Shown: positions 24,209 to 32,633 of the stretch, piece after piece
Layout: each line of letters opens with the position of its first letter
Position numbering within the stretch: the first letter of the stretch is position 1
Origin: Streptomyces formicae
GTDB lineage: Bacteria; Actinomycetota; Actinomycetes; Streptomycetales; Streptomycetaceae
NCBI RefSeq assembly: GCF_002556545.1
Contig: NZ_CP022685.1
Span: 2,790,001 to 2,854,000 of the forward strand
Direction: 5' to 3'
DNA length: 64,000 nt
Position numbers and translations under genes: made by a program
Notes under the pieces: generated by a model
Seen by the model: the letters and a program-made list of their open reading frames with translations, nothing else
Databases searched by the model: none
What the model was told of the DNA's origin: nothing

Positions 24209-25348
24209 ATGACGACAGCGCCACCCGCGCCGGTCCCTTCCCTGGGCCCCACCCGCACGGCGGGCTGCACGATCGCGGCGGACGGGTCGTACGCGGCACG
24301 CCTGGCCCGTGGCATGGACGCGCCGGACTCCTGGTACCCCGAGCGCTGGACGCTCGGCTCGGCGGAGCCCTACGCGGTGCCGCTGCCCGGAAACCAGCCG
24401 GAGGAGCCGGGCACCGAGGTGCTGCCGATGGCCGACGGCCGGGTCCTCATCCACCGCGTGGTGGACGCGAGGCACGTCTTCACGCTGCTCTACCCGACGG
24501 GCCCCGGCACCGGCGAGGTGCCGCTGGGGGCCGTGGAGTGCGGCGAGCTGAGCCTGCTGCCGCCCGCGCCCGGCGGCACCCGTGCCTACGCGATCGCCGC
24601 GGGCGAGCGTTCATCGGCGGTCTGGCTGGTGGCGGGCGGATCCTTCGGGCCCGAGCACCTGGCGGAGATCCCCGGGCGCTGTTCGGGCGGCGTCTGGCTG
24701 GACGGCACGGACCGGCTGCTCGCCCTCGACCGCGAGTTCGACGGGCGCGTCAAGACGGTCGCGGTCGACCTGGAGCGCGGCGGCGAGGTCTCCCCGCTGC
24801 TCCAGATCTCCGAGGAGAGCGACGACCGGCTGCTGCTCGCGGACCGCGACAGCGGACTGCTGCTGCTCCGCTCCGACGCCCCCGGCGAGGACCGCGTCGG
24901 CTGGGGCGTCCTCGGCGGTACGCGCCCGGTGCGCTTCCCCGAGTCCCTGCGCCTGCCCGGTCTCGCGCTGACGCCGTTCGCGGTCCAGCCGGGACAGGTG
25001 CTCACGCCGGAGGCCTGCGCGGTGGCGCTGCGGATCGACGGGCCTTCGGGCAGCTGGCTCGGCACCTGGCGGCCCGCCGAGCGCGTACTGCACCAACTGG
25101 CCGCGCCGCCCGGGTGGTTGACGGGTTCGGGGTGGTGGACGCGGGAGGGCGAGCTGTGTCTGCCGTATGCGACGGACGCGGCGCCGTGCGGTGTCGCCCG
25201 GCTGCGCGCGGCGCCGCCGCCTCCGACGCCGGCCGAAGGGGATCCACGCAGGTCAGAGGCGTCCGCCGACGATCCACCGAAGCCCGTGGCGGCCCGGCCC
25301 GTGCCCTTGCAGGAGGCGCCTCTCACCGGGCGGATCCTTGACGGTTAG
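24209..25348 (+). CDS. Conserved hypothetical protein, beta-propeller-like
   Basis: 379 aa from ATG (GGAGG 13-15 bases upstream). Repeated short strands with turn motifs such as LDGTDRLLALDREFDGRVKT, RLLLADRDSGLLLLRSDAPG and a final GWWTREGELCLPYATD suggest a TolB/WD40-like propeller. Repeats are about 45-50 residues. No signal peptide or enzyme motif is seen. The C-terminal 50 residues are Pro-rich. It is preceded by the divergent siderophore-binding gene and followed by a 59-aa gene. Function is unknown. Confidence 0.65.
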   Translation: MTTAPPAPVPSLGPTRTAGCTIAADGSYAARLARGMDAPDSWYPERWTLGSAEPYAVPLPGNQPEEPGTEVLPMADGRVLIHRVVDARHVFTLLYPTGPGTGEVPLGAVECGELSLLPPAPGGTRAYAIAAGERSSAVWLVAGGSFGPEHLAEIPGRCSGGVWLDGTDRLLALDREFDGRVKTVAVDLERGGEVSPLLQISEESDDRLLLADRDSGLLLLRSDAPGEDRVGWGVLGGTRPVRFPESLRLPGLALTPFAVQPGQVLTPEACAVALRIDGPSGSWLGTWRPAERVLHQLAAPPGWLTGSGWWTREGELCLPYATDAAPCGVARLRAAPPPPTPAEGDPRRSEASADDPPKPVAARPVPLQEAPLTGRILDG

Positions 25349-25395
25349 ACTCGCCCGGCTGTACCGAACGATCTTCTTACGGGGTGAGTAGTTTG

Positions 25396-25575
25396 ATGAC
25401 GACCGAGACCAGTACGGAGACCCAGTGGAACACCGAGCCGCAGGAAGCGGCGCCCGCGCGTTCCGGCCTCGCTAGCCGCCTTTCCGGTGCGGGCAAGCAC
25501 CGGGGCCCGGTGGCCGAGCACGACGAGGTCGCGGCGCCGCGCGGGCGGCACCGCAGGCAGGACGAAGCGTCCTGA
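25396..25575 (+). CDS. Small conserved hypothetical protein (59 aa)
   Basis: MTTETSTETQWNTEPQEAAP, then an Ala/Arg-rich middle and GKHRGPVAEHDEVAAPRGRH near the end. The ATG at 25396 is preferred over GTG 25384 because GGTGAG lies seven bases before it. The protein is hydrophilic, low-complexity and likely disordered. Its own promoter seems to lie in the 50 bases upstream (TTGACGG at about 25338). A GC-rich hairpin follows the stop. Unknown function. Confidence 0.6.
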   Translation: MTTETSTETQWNTEPQEAAPARSGLASRLSGAGKHRGPVAEHDEVAAPRGRHRRQDEAS

Positions 25576-25591
25576 CCCGACGCACTCGACG

Positions 25592-25619
25592 GGGCCCGGC
25601 ACCCTCCGGTGCCGGGCCC
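25592..25619 (+). terminator. Hairpin terminator after the 59-aa gene
   Basis: GGGCCCGGCACC (25592-25603) and GGTGCCGGGCCC (25608-25619) form a perfect 12-bp stem with a CTCC loop, 17 bases after the stop. It has no T-run, as is common in Streptomyces. It could also end the convergent SDR operon. Confidence 0.75.
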
Positions 25620-25667
25620 TCGCGCGTCCCCTCGACTCCTCTCGCACCAGCCCCTCGTGAGGTCGTA

Positions 25668-26609
25668 CTAGCCCCTCTTGAGGCCGAGCACCTCCGCCGC
25701 CGCGAACGTCTCGTTCGGCGGCCGGTCCGCGTAGTACGGGGAGATCAACTCGTCCAGCTCGTCGAAGGTGAACGTCTCCTTCGCCGAGTCGAACTTGGCC
25801 GCCACCTTGGGCCGTTCGACGATGGCGACCATGCCGCCGTGCACCACGAGCAGTTGTCCGTTGACCTTGGCGGCGGCGGGCGACGCCAGATAGCCGACCA
25901 GCGGTGAGACGTGCTCGGGCGCCAGCGGGTCGAGCTGACCGGCGCCCGGCTCCTGGAAGCCCTGAAAGACGTCCTCGGTCATCCGCGTACGGGCGCGCGG
26001 GCAGATGGCGTTGGCGGTCACCCCGTACTTGGCGAGCGCGAGCGCCGTCGACGTGGTGAGCCCGACGATGCCGCCCTTGGCCGCCGCGTAGTTGGGCTGG
26101 CCCGCGGAGCCCGCGAGGTACGCCTCCGACGAGGTGTTCACGATCCGCCCGTACACCGGGCCGCCGGACGCCTTGGAGCGCTCGCGCCAGTGCGCGGCCG
26201 CGAAGTGCGTCGTGCTGAAGTGGCCCTTAAGGTGGACGTGGATGACCGAGTCCCACTCCGCCTCGCTCATCGAGAAGATCATCCGGTCCCGCAGGATGCC
26301 CGCGTTGTTGACCAGGATGTCGAGCTTTCCGTACGTGTCGATCGCCAACTGGACCAGCGCGCGGGCCTGTTCGTGGTCCGCGACGTCGCCGGTGTGGGCG
26401 ACGGCCTGCCCGCCCGCGGCCCTGATCTCGGCGGCGACCTCCTCCGCGGGCGTCGCCGACGCCTCGCCCGAGCCGTCCCGGCCCGGCTGCCCGAAGTCGT
26501 TGACGACGACGCTCGCGCCGAGCCCGGCCAGTTCCAGCGCCTCGGCGCGGCCGAGCCCACGGCCCGCCCCGGTGACGATCGCGGACAGACCATCAAGTGG
26601 CAGTGACAT
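25668..26609 (-). CDS. SDR-family (3R)-hydroxyacyl-CoA / 17-beta-hydroxysteroid dehydrogenase (Hsd4A-like)
   Basis: 313 aa from the ATG after AGAGGA (a TTG just before it is less likely). Cofactor motif TGAGRGLGRAEALELAGLGA, an N-terminal acidic VVVNDFG, the NNAGILRDR motif and the catalytic S...YxxxK (NTSSEAYLAGSAGQPNYAAAK) are all present. GRDGSGEASATPAEE after VNDFG and the C-terminal TFDELDELISPYYADRPPNE are typical of MFE-2/Hsd4A-type enzymes of steroid side-chain beta-oxidation. It is the third gene of a MaoC-ADH-SDR operon under a KstR-like site. Confidence 0.85.
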   Translation of the reverse strand: MSLPLDGLSAIVTGAGRGLGRAEALELAGLGASVVVNDFGQPGRDGSGEASATPAEEVAAEIRAAGGQAVAHTGDVADHEQARALVQLAIDTYGKLDILVNNAGILRDRMIFSMSEAEWDSVIHVHLKGHFSTTHFAAAHWRERSKASGGPVYGRIVNTSSEAYLAGSAGQPNYAAAKGGIVGLTTSTALALAKYGVTANAICPRARTRMTEDVFQGFQEPGAGQLDPLAPEHVSPLVGYLASPAAAKVNGQLLVVHGGMVAIVERPKVAAKFDSAKETFTFDELDELISPYYADRPPNETFAAAEVLGLKRG

Positions 26610-26634
26610 CAAAGTCCTCTCAGATCTTGGCGGT

Positions 26635-27711
26635 TCAGATCTCGATGCAGGTGCGCAGGGCCGCGCCCGTCCGCATCTGGTCGAGCGCCTCGTTGATCTC
26701 GGTGAGCCGCACGCGGTGCGTGATCAGGCCCTCCAGGTCGATGCGGCCCGCCCGCCACAGCGCGATGGCCCGCTCGTACGACGTGAGGACGTCGCCGCCG
26801 CCGTACATGGACGGCAGGATCTTCTTCTCGTCGAAGAACAGCTCGAACATGTTGAGCTGGAGGTGGTCGTCCATGGCGCCCGCGCCGACGACACAGAGGG
26901 TGCCGCCGCGCCGGGTCGTCTCGTACGCGGTACGGGCCGTGGCGGACTTGCCGACGACCTCGAAGACGTAGTCGAAGCCCTCGCCCGCGGTGATCCGCTG
27001 TTTGGCGTCGGTGAGTTCGTCGGGCGAGACGGCCTCGGTGGCGCCGAACTTCAGGGCGGCCTCGCGGCGGGACGCGACCGGGTCGACGGCGACGATCTGG
27101 GCCGCGCCCTTGAGCCGCGCGCCCTGGATCGCGGAGATGCCGACACCGCCGCAGCCGATCACGGCGACGGACGACCCCGCGGCCACGTCGGCGGTGTTGA
27201 TGGCCGCGCCGAGCCCGGTGGTGACGCCGCAGCCGATCAGCGCCGCGATGTCGAAGGGCACGTCGTCGGGGATCGGCACGGCGCACCCCGCGTCGACGAC
27301 GACCTCCTCGGTGAAGGTGCCGGTGCCCGCGAAGCCGAAGACGTCGCCGCCGGGGCGCTTGAAGTTGGGGGTGCCCGCGTTCATGAACCCGGCGAGGCAC
27401 AGCTGGGTCTGGCCGCGCTTGCAGGCGGGACAGGCGCCGCAGGCGGGCAGCCAGCACAGCAGCACCCGGTCGCCCTGGGCGAGCCCGGTCACGCCGTCGC
27501 CGACATCGATGATCTCGCCCGCGCCCTCGTGTCCGGGGATGAAGGGGGCGGGCTGCGGCAGCACGCCGTTCATCGCGGAGACGTCTGAGTGGCAGAGCCC
27601 GGTGGCCCTGACCCTGATCTTGACCTTGCCCGGGCCGAAGCCCGCCGCCTCGACGTCGTCGAGGACCTCCAGCTTGTCCTGGCCTATCTCGTGCAGTATG
27701 GCTGCGCGCAT
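26635..27711 (-). CDS. Zinc-dependent alcohol dehydrogenase (MDR family)
   Basis: 358 aa. Catalytic zinc ligands in ATGLCHSDVSAMNG (Cys) and FIPGHEGAGEIIDVG (His/Glu) are present, and structural zinc Cys cluster GACPACKRGQTQLC. The NAD-binding loop reads AVIGCGGVGISAIQGARLKG. The class III-like order resembles NDMA-dependent and mycothiol-dependent dehydrogenases, though substrate cannot be read from sequence. It lies 25 bases after the MaoC gene and 25 before the SDR gene, so the three are one operon. Confidence 0.88.
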   Translation of the reverse strand: MRAAILHEIGQDKLEVLDDVEAAGFGPGKVKIRVRATGLCHSDVSAMNGVLPQPAPFIPGHEGAGEIIDVGDGVTGLAQGDRVLLCWLPACGACPACKRGQTQLCLAGFMNAGTPNFKRPGGDVFGFAGTGTFTEEVVVDAGCAVPIPDDVPFDIAALIGCGVTTGLGAAINTADVAAGSSVAVIGCGGVGISAIQGARLKGAAQIVAVDPVASRREAALKFGATEAVSPDELTDAKQRITAGEGFDYVFEVVGKSATARTAYETTRRGGTLCVVGAGAMDDHLQLNMFELFFDEKKILPSMYGGGDVLTSYERAIALWRAGRIDLEGLITHRVRLTEINEALDQMRTGAALRTCIEI

Positions 27712-27736
27712 GGTGCGGCTCCTCTCATACGGACAA

Positions 27737-28591
27737 TCAGGCGTGCTCGACGACGGTGTCGGCGAGTACCGGCGCGTCGTCCCGCTCGACCGCCGTCACG
27801 GTGGCCTGGACGCGGCCCTCGGTGCGCCACATGCGGATCCGCAGGGTCTCGCCGGGAAAGACGACCCCGGTGAAGCGCGTGCGGTAGCTCCGCACCCGGG
27901 AGACGTCGCCGCCGAGCAGCGTGTCCACCACGGCCTTGAGGGTCATCCCGTAGGTGCACAGGCCGTGCAGGATCGGCTTGTCGAAGCCCGCGAGCTTGGC
28001 GAACTCGGGGTCGGCGTGCAGCGGGTTCCAGTCCCCGGAGAGCCGGTAGAGCAGTGCCTGGTCTTCGCGGACGGGGCGCTCGACCTCCGCGTCGGGGTCG
28101 CCCTCGGGGGCCGGGACCCGGGCGGAGGGGCCCCGTTCGCCGCCGAAGCCGCCTTCGCCGCGTACGAAGATCTCGGCGTCACTCGTCCACAACGGCCCGT
28201 CGGCGTCGGCGACTTCGGTGCGCAGGACGAGGATGGCCGCCTTGCCCTTGTCGTAGACGGCGGCGACCTTGGAGGTGCTGGTGGCCCTGCCGTCGGACGG
28301 GATGGGACGGTGCAGCGTGATGGCCTGTCCGCCGTGCAGGACGGCCGCCAGGTTCACCTCGATGCCGGGGGCGGAGAGCCCGCCGACGACGCCCATGCCC
28401 GCGCCCGCGACGGTGGCGAAGCTGGGCAGGACGTGCAGCTTGGACTCCAGCGTGTAGCGCAGCTCGTCGGGGTCGGTGGCGGGCAGTCCCGCGCCGAGGC
28501 CCAGGTGGTAGAGCTGGATGTCCTTGTGGTCCCAGGCGATCTCGGCGGACCGGGGCTCGGCGGCCACGGCCTTCGCGGCGTCAATGGGCAT
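27737..28591 (-). CDS. MaoC-family enoyl-CoA hydratase (Hsd4B-like)
   Basis: 284 aa, a double hot-dog protein. The start MPIDAAKAVAAEPRSAEIAW is preceded by a usable GGAGC; the open frame upstream is not protein-like. The second half carries the hydratase 2 motif YRLSGDWNPLHADPEFAKLA, with the catalytic Asp-x4-His, then LHGLCTYGMTLKAVVD. Length and domain order match Rv3538 (Hsd4B), a 2-enoyl-CoA hydratase of steroid degradation. It is the first gene of the operon, and a TAGAACGCGTTCCA site lies 89 bases upstream of its start. Confidence 0.88.
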   Translation of the reverse strand: MPIDAAKAVAAEPRSAEIAWDHKDIQLYHLGLGAGLPATDPDELRYTLESKLHVLPSFATVAGAGMGVVGGLSAPGIEVNLAAVLHGGQAITLHRPIPSDGRATSTSKVAAVYDKGKAAILVLRTEVADADGPLWTSDAEIFVRGEGGFGGERGPSARVPAPEGDPDAEVERPVREDQALLYRLSGDWNPLHADPEFAKLAGFDKPILHGLCTYGMTLKAVVDTLLGGDVSRVRSYRTRFTGVVFPGETLRIRMWRTEGRVQATVTAVERDDAPVLADTVVEHA

Positions 28592-28679
28592 GGGGCGGCA
28601 GCTCCTTGGGGCGGTAGCAGAAGACCTCGGTGCGGCCGTCCGCACCGTCGGCCGCACCGAGGTCGCAACTGGGCCGTTC

Positions 28680-28693
28680 TAGAACGCGTTCCA
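28680..28693. promoter_or_regulatory. KstR-type operator upstream of the MaoC-ADH-SDR operon
   Basis: TAGAACGCGTTCCA matches TnnAACnnGTTnnA at every fixed position. It lies between the MaoC operon and the divergent ABC exporter. Equivalent sites stand before the other acyl-CoA genes in this window. Confidence 0.75.
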
Positions 28694-28741
28694 GTCCGGC
28701 GATCCCATGTATAGCCGAGGCCCGGAGACTTGTGAAGACTC

Positions 28742-28756
28742 CTGACGCAACGTCAG
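28742..28756. promoter_or_regulatory. CTGAC-N5-GTCAG palindrome (operator candidate)
   Basis: CTGACGCAACGTCAG, one of three such palindromes in the window (others 37646-37660 and 42814-42828). It lies 85 bases before the ABC exporter gene. It is of TetR-operator length; the cognate regulator is unknown. Confidence 0.5.
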
Positions 28757-28840
28757 ATGTGCCGTTGTGACATTTGTACCCGCCGAGTCCGTACAGGCGC
28801 ATCTGCCGTCGGACCGCCCCTGGTTCGTAGCGTCGTGGTC

Positions 28841-29788
28841 ATGACGAAGACAGCGGCCGGAGCCCCTCCGGAGACACCACACGCCGGGCCCGCGGTGGCC
28901 TTCTCGCAGGCGGTCAAGAGCTTCGGCGCCGTCCGCGCCGTGGACGGCCTCGACCTGGAGATACGCACCGGCGAGACCGTCGCGCTGCTCGGCCGCAACG
29001 GCGCGGGCAAGTCCACCGCCCTCTCCCTGCTGCTCGGCCTGAACGAGCCGGACGCGGGCTCGGTGCGGCTCTTCGGGCACTCCCCCGCGCGGGCCGTGGC
29101 CGAGGGACGGGTCGGCGCGATGCTCCAGGAGGGCCGCCAGGTGCCCCGCGTCACCGTCCGCGAACTGGTCGGCTTCGTCGCCCGCACCTACCCCGCGCCG
29201 ATGCCCCTCGACCGGGCCCTCGGCCTCGCGGGCATCGCCGAACTCGCGGACCGGCGCGTGGACAAGCTGTCCGGGGGCCAGATGCAGCGGGTGCGGTTCG
29301 CCGTCGCGCTCGCCGGCGACCCCTCGCTCGTCGTCCTGGACGAGCCGACCGCCGCCCTCGACGTCGAGGCACGGCACGCCTTCTGGACCTCGATGCGGAG
29401 CTACGCCCTGCGCGGCCACACCGTGCTCTTCTCCACCCACTACCTGGAGGAGGCGGACGCGCACGCCGACCGGATCCTCGTCATCGACCGCGGCCGGATC
29501 GTCGCCGACGGCACCGGTGAGCAGTTGCGCCGTGCGGCGGGCGGCGGCCTGGTCGCCTTCGACCTGGCGGGCCGCCCCACCGAGGGCCTCACCGAACTGC
29601 CCGGCGTGCTCTCCCTGGAGGTGCGCGGCGACCGGGCCCGGCTGCGCACCGAGGACCCGGACGCCACGGTCGTGGCGCTCGCCGCGCTCGGCGCGGTCCG
29701 CGGCATCGAGGTCGCGCCCGCCTCCCTCGACGACGCCTTCCTCGCCCTCACCTCCGCCCACGCCACGCCTCTGGAGACCGCGCGATGA
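28841..29788 (+). CDS. ABC-2 exporter ATPase subunit
   Basis: 315 aa. Walker A LGRNGAGKSTA, Q-loop in GAMLQEGRQVP, signature KLSGGQMQRV, Walker B LVVLDEPTAALD and H-loop FSTHYLEEA are intact. The C-terminal 80 residues are a DrrA-like beta domain. With the permease it forms a DrrAB/NatAB-type exporter for a drug, lipid or antimicrobial compound. The gene overlaps the permease by four bases. A histidine kinase and response regulator follow, so expression is probably induced by the signal they sense. Confidence 0.9.
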   Translation: MTKTAAGAPPETPHAGPAVAFSQAVKSFGAVRAVDGLDLEIRTGETVALLGRNGAGKSTALSLLLGLNEPDAGSVRLFGHSPARAVAEGRVGAMLQEGRQVPRVTVRELVGFVARTYPAPMPLDRALGLAGIAELADRRVDKLSGGQMQRVRFAVALAGDPSLVVLDEPTAALDVEARHAFWTSMRSYALRGHTVLFSTHYLEEADAHADRILVIDRGRIVADGTGEQLRRAAGGGLVAFDLAGRPTEGLTELPGVLSLEVRGDRARLRTEDPDATVVALAALGAVRGIEVAPASLDDAFLALTSAHATPLETAR

Positions 29789-30510
29789 TCATCGACTACG
29801 TCCGGCTCGAAGTGCGCAGGACCCTGCGCGACACCACCTTCGTGGTCTTCGGAACCGGCATGCCGGTCCTGATGTACCTCCTGTTCACCAACATCGGCGG
29901 CGGCGACGGCGACCAGGGCTGGAAGACCGGCACCATGGTCGGCATGGCCGCGTACGGCGCGCTCGGCTCGGCGCTCGCCACCGGCACCGGCGTCGCCGAG
30001 GACAAGTCGATCGGCTGGCTGCGGCAGTTGCGGATCACGCCGATGCGGCCGCGGGACGTGGTGGTCGGCAGGGCCCTCGCGGGATCCATGACGGTGCTGC
30101 CCTCCGTCGCCGTGGTGCTCACGGCGGGCGCCCTGGTCAACGACGTACGGCTGGGCGCGGGACAGTGGCTGGCGCTGCTGCTCTTCCTCTGGCTGGGCGC
30201 GCTGCCCTTCACGCTGCTCGGCATCGGCAACGGCTACCGCCTGACGGCCCAGACCACCGGCGTGGTGAACACGGCCTGCAACCTCGGGCTCGCGGTCGTC
30301 GGCGGCCTGTGGTTCCCGGTGAGCGAGTTCCCCGGCTGGCTCCGCGCGATCGGCGCGTACACGCCCGCCCACCGCTTCGCCGACCTCGGCTGGTCCGCGG
30401 CCGACGGGAACGCGCCGGGGCTCGGCACGGTCGCGGTGCTCGCCGCCTGGCTGCTGGCCTTCGGTTCGTACGCTGTGGTCTCGTACCGCAGGGCCGCGCG
30501 GACCGTGTGA
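29785..30510 (+). CDS. ABC-2 type permease subunit
   Basis: 241 aa with six hydrophobic segments, opening MIIDYVRLEVRRTLRDTTFV (cytoplasmic amphipathic helix) and containing the ABC-2 motif region LGIGNGYRLTAQTTGVVNTA followed by GGLWFPVSEFPGWLRAIGAY. ATGA overlap with the ATPase and near-overlap with the kinase gene place all four genes in one transcript. Substrate is unknown. Confidence 0.88.
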   Translation: MIIDYVRLEVRRTLRDTTFVVFGTGMPVLMYLLFTNIGGGDGDQGWKTGTMVGMAAYGALGSALATGTGVAEDKSIGWLRQLRITPMRPRDVVVGRALAGSMTVLPSVAVVLTAGALVNDVRLGAGQWLALLLFLWLGALPFTLLGIGNGYRLTAQTTGVVNTACNLGLAVVGGLWFPVSEFPGWLRAIGAYTPAHRFADLGWSAADGNAPGLGTVAVLAAWLLAFGSYAVVSYRRAARTV

Positions 30511-30542
30511 ACGGGCTCCGCGTCATGGGAGAGGGGACCGTC

Positions 30543-31766
30543 GTGTCCTGGAAGCACCGGACCACCTGCCGGATGCGGGAGTGGCAGGACGCCCGCCGGG
30601 CGTGGAAGGCCGACTGGGCCGAGGCCAAGCCCGCGTGGCGCGCCAAGAAGAAGGCGGGCGAGATCCCGGAGGAGCTCGGTCCGCCCAACGGCTTCGCCCT
30701 GCTGCCCTGGCTGCTCATGGGCATGGGCGCCTTCTCCCACCTGCTCCAGGGCAAGACCCCCAACCCGTGGATCGCGGGCGTGGGCCTGCTCGCCTTCAAC
30801 TCCCTCTACATCGCCGTCGTGTTCCGCGCCTTCGACAAGAAGTCGCGGACCGCGCCCGCCACTCTCTGGGCGCTCGGCGCCCTGGCCGCGATCACCATCG
30901 GCCTCGCCGCGGGCTACGGCGGCAACTGGCTGATGTTCTTCCCGCTGCTCGGCCTCGCCACCGGAGCCGTCGTCCGGGGCCGCGGGCTCGGCCCCGTCGG
31001 CCTCGGGCTCAGCGCCCTCGCGGGCGTCATCGGCGGGATCAGGGAGGGGTGGGGCGCGGCGAACATCGCGTACGGGACGTTCCTGTCCGTGATGGTGACC
31101 GCGGCGATCCTCTCCCTCTCCGAGACGGTCCGCGAGCTGCGCGCCGCCCGCGAGGAACTGGCCCGCACCGCCGTCGAGAAGGAACGCCTGCGCTTCTCCC
31201 GCGACCTGCACGACCTGCTCGGCCACACGCTCTCCGTGATCGTGGTGAAGGCCGAGGCCACTCGCCGCCTCGCCCCGCGCGACCTGGACGCGGCGCTGGG
31301 CCAGGTCTCCGACATCGAGTCCGTCGGGCGGCAGGCGCTCACCGAGATCCGCGAGGCCGTCACCGGCTACCGCGAGGGCAGCCTCGCCACGGAGCTCGAC
31401 CGTGCCCGCGATCTGCTCGGCGCGGCGGGCATCGAGGCGGTCGTACGCCAGTCGGGCCCGCCGCTCGCCCCGGAGACGGCGACGCTCCTGGGCTGGGTGG
31501 TGCGCGAGTCCGCCACCAACGTCGTACGGCACTCCGGCGCGGCCCGCTGCGACATCGAGGTCACCGGGACCGCCGAACGGACCCGGCTCACGATCACCGA
31601 CGACGGACGCGGCACGGGCGAGGGCCCGCCGGGCAGCGGCCTCAAGGGCCTGGCCGAACGGCTCGCCGCGGCGGGCGGCTCCCTGGAGTCGGGCCCCGCA
31701 CCGCGCACGGGCTTCCGCGTCACCGCGGAACTCCCGGTCACTGAGACGGATCCGGTCCCGGCGTAG
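30543..31766 (+). CDS. Sensor histidine kinase (DesK/NarL-partner type)
   Basis: 407 aa from GTG 30543, with GGAGAGGGG six bases upstream; a GTG at 30507 that overlaps the permease stop would add 12 residues. After a basic cytoplasmic segment there are four to five membrane helices (about 55-185), a coiled coil (ETVRELRAAREELARTAVEK), the H-box FSRDLHDLLGHTLSVIV and the HATPase_c domain with VVRESATNVVRHS and DDGRGTGEG. Such kinases often sense membrane state or cell-wall antibiotics. The adjacent exporter is the likely target. Confidence 0.9.
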   Translation: MSWKHRTTCRMREWQDARRAWKADWAEAKPAWRAKKKAGEIPEELGPPNGFALLPWLLMGMGAFSHLLQGKTPNPWIAGVGLLAFNSLYIAVVFRAFDKKSRTAPATLWALGALAAITIGLAAGYGGNWLMFFPLLGLATGAVVRGRGLGPVGLGLSALAGVIGGIREGWGAANIAYGTFLSVMVTAAILSLSETVRELRAAREELARTAVEKERLRFSRDLHDLLGHTLSVIVVKAEATRRLAPRDLDAALGQVSDIESVGRQALTEIREAVTGYREGSLATELDRARDLLGAAGIEAVVRQSGPPLAPETATLLGWVVRESATNVVRHSGAARCDIEVTGTAERTRLTITDDGRGTGEGPPGSGLKGLAERLAAAGGSLESGPAPRTGFRVTAELPVTETDPVPA

Positions 31767-31924
31767 CCGCCCCCGGGGTGCGCGCTGGGTCCGGCCCTCC
31801 GCACGGCCCGTCCATGCGCCTGCGCGCCACACGCCGGTACGCACCCGCGGGCGGGACGGACCCCGGGCGGGTGCGGCGGCCCCGGTCGAGCGGGCGCGGC
31901 GCCCCGCCGCTCTATCCTCGTCCC

Positions 31925-32566
31925 GTGACAGAGATGCCGCGGGACCACCGCCCGATGAAGTCCGTGAGAGTCCTCCTCGCCGAGGACCAGGGCATGATGC
32001 GGGGCGCGCTCGCGCTGTTGCTCGGGATGGAGCCCGACATCGAGGTCGTCGCGCAGGTCGGGGCGGGGGACGAGATCGTTTCCGCGGCCCTGGACAGCCG
32101 CCCGGACGTGGCCCTGCTCGACATCGAGCTGCCGAACCGCAGCGGCCTGGACGCCGCGGCCGATCTGCGGGAGGAGTGCCCCGACTGCCGGGTCCTGATC
32201 CTCACCACGTTCGGCAGGCCCGGCTATCTGCGCCGCGCGATGGAGGCGGGCGCGGTCGGCTTCCTGGTCAAGGACGGGCCCGTGGAGGATCTCGCCGAGG
32301 CGATCCGCCGTGCGCTGCGCGGCGAGACCGTCATCGACCCGGCGCTCGCCGCCGCCGCGCTGAGCGCGGGCCCCAGCCCCCTGACCACCCGCGAGGCGGA
32401 CGTCCTGAAGGCCGCGGTGGACGGGGCCACGGTCGCCGACATCGCGGGCAAGGTGCACCTGTCGGAGTCGACGGTGCGCAACTACCTGTCGGCGGCCATC
32501 GGCAAGACCGGCACGCGGAACCGCATGGAAGCGGTCCGCGAGGCGAGGCAGCGGGGCTGGCTGTGA
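31925..32566 (+). CDS. NarL/LuxR-family response regulator
   Basis: 213 aa from GTG 31925; ATGs at 31934 and 31955 are alternatives. The receiver has the acidic pair LLAEDQGMMRG, the phospho-acceptor in VALLDIELPN and the conserved Lys in GFLVKDGP. The LuxR HTH is at about 140-200 (LTTREADVLKAAVDGATVAD followed by SESTVRNYLSAAIGKTGTRN). It partners the histidine kinase 158 bases upstream and should activate the exporter operon. Confidence 0.9.
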   Translation: MTEMPRDHRPMKSVRVLLAEDQGMMRGALALLLGMEPDIEVVAQVGAGDEIVSAALDSRPDVALLDIELPNRSGLDAAADLREECPDCRVLILTTFGRPGYLRRAMEAGAVGFLVKDGPVEDLAEAIRRALRGETVIDPALAAAALSAGPSPLTTREADVLKAAVDGATVADIAGKVHLSESTVRNYLSAAIGKTGTRNRMEAVREARQRGWL

Positions 32567-32585
32567 CGCGTCGTGGGCGCCCCGA

Positions 32586-32607
32586 AGGGGCGCGGGGAAC
32601 CGCGCGA
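32586..32607. repeat. Single variant copy of the intergenic palindromic unit
   Basis: This copy reads GGGGCGCGGGGAACCGCGCG with one T-to-C difference from the other nine copies. It lies in the 67-base gap between the response regulator and the convergent MFS gene. Confidence 0.75.
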
Positions 32608-32633
32608 CAAGCCACGACGCGCCCGCGCCGGAC

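Noticed and set aside
24166..25341. Second plus-strand frame over the propeller-like gene
   Set aside because: Its Arg/Gly-rich translation lacks strand periodicity. The 24209 frame has a Shine-Dalgarno and repeated beta motifs.
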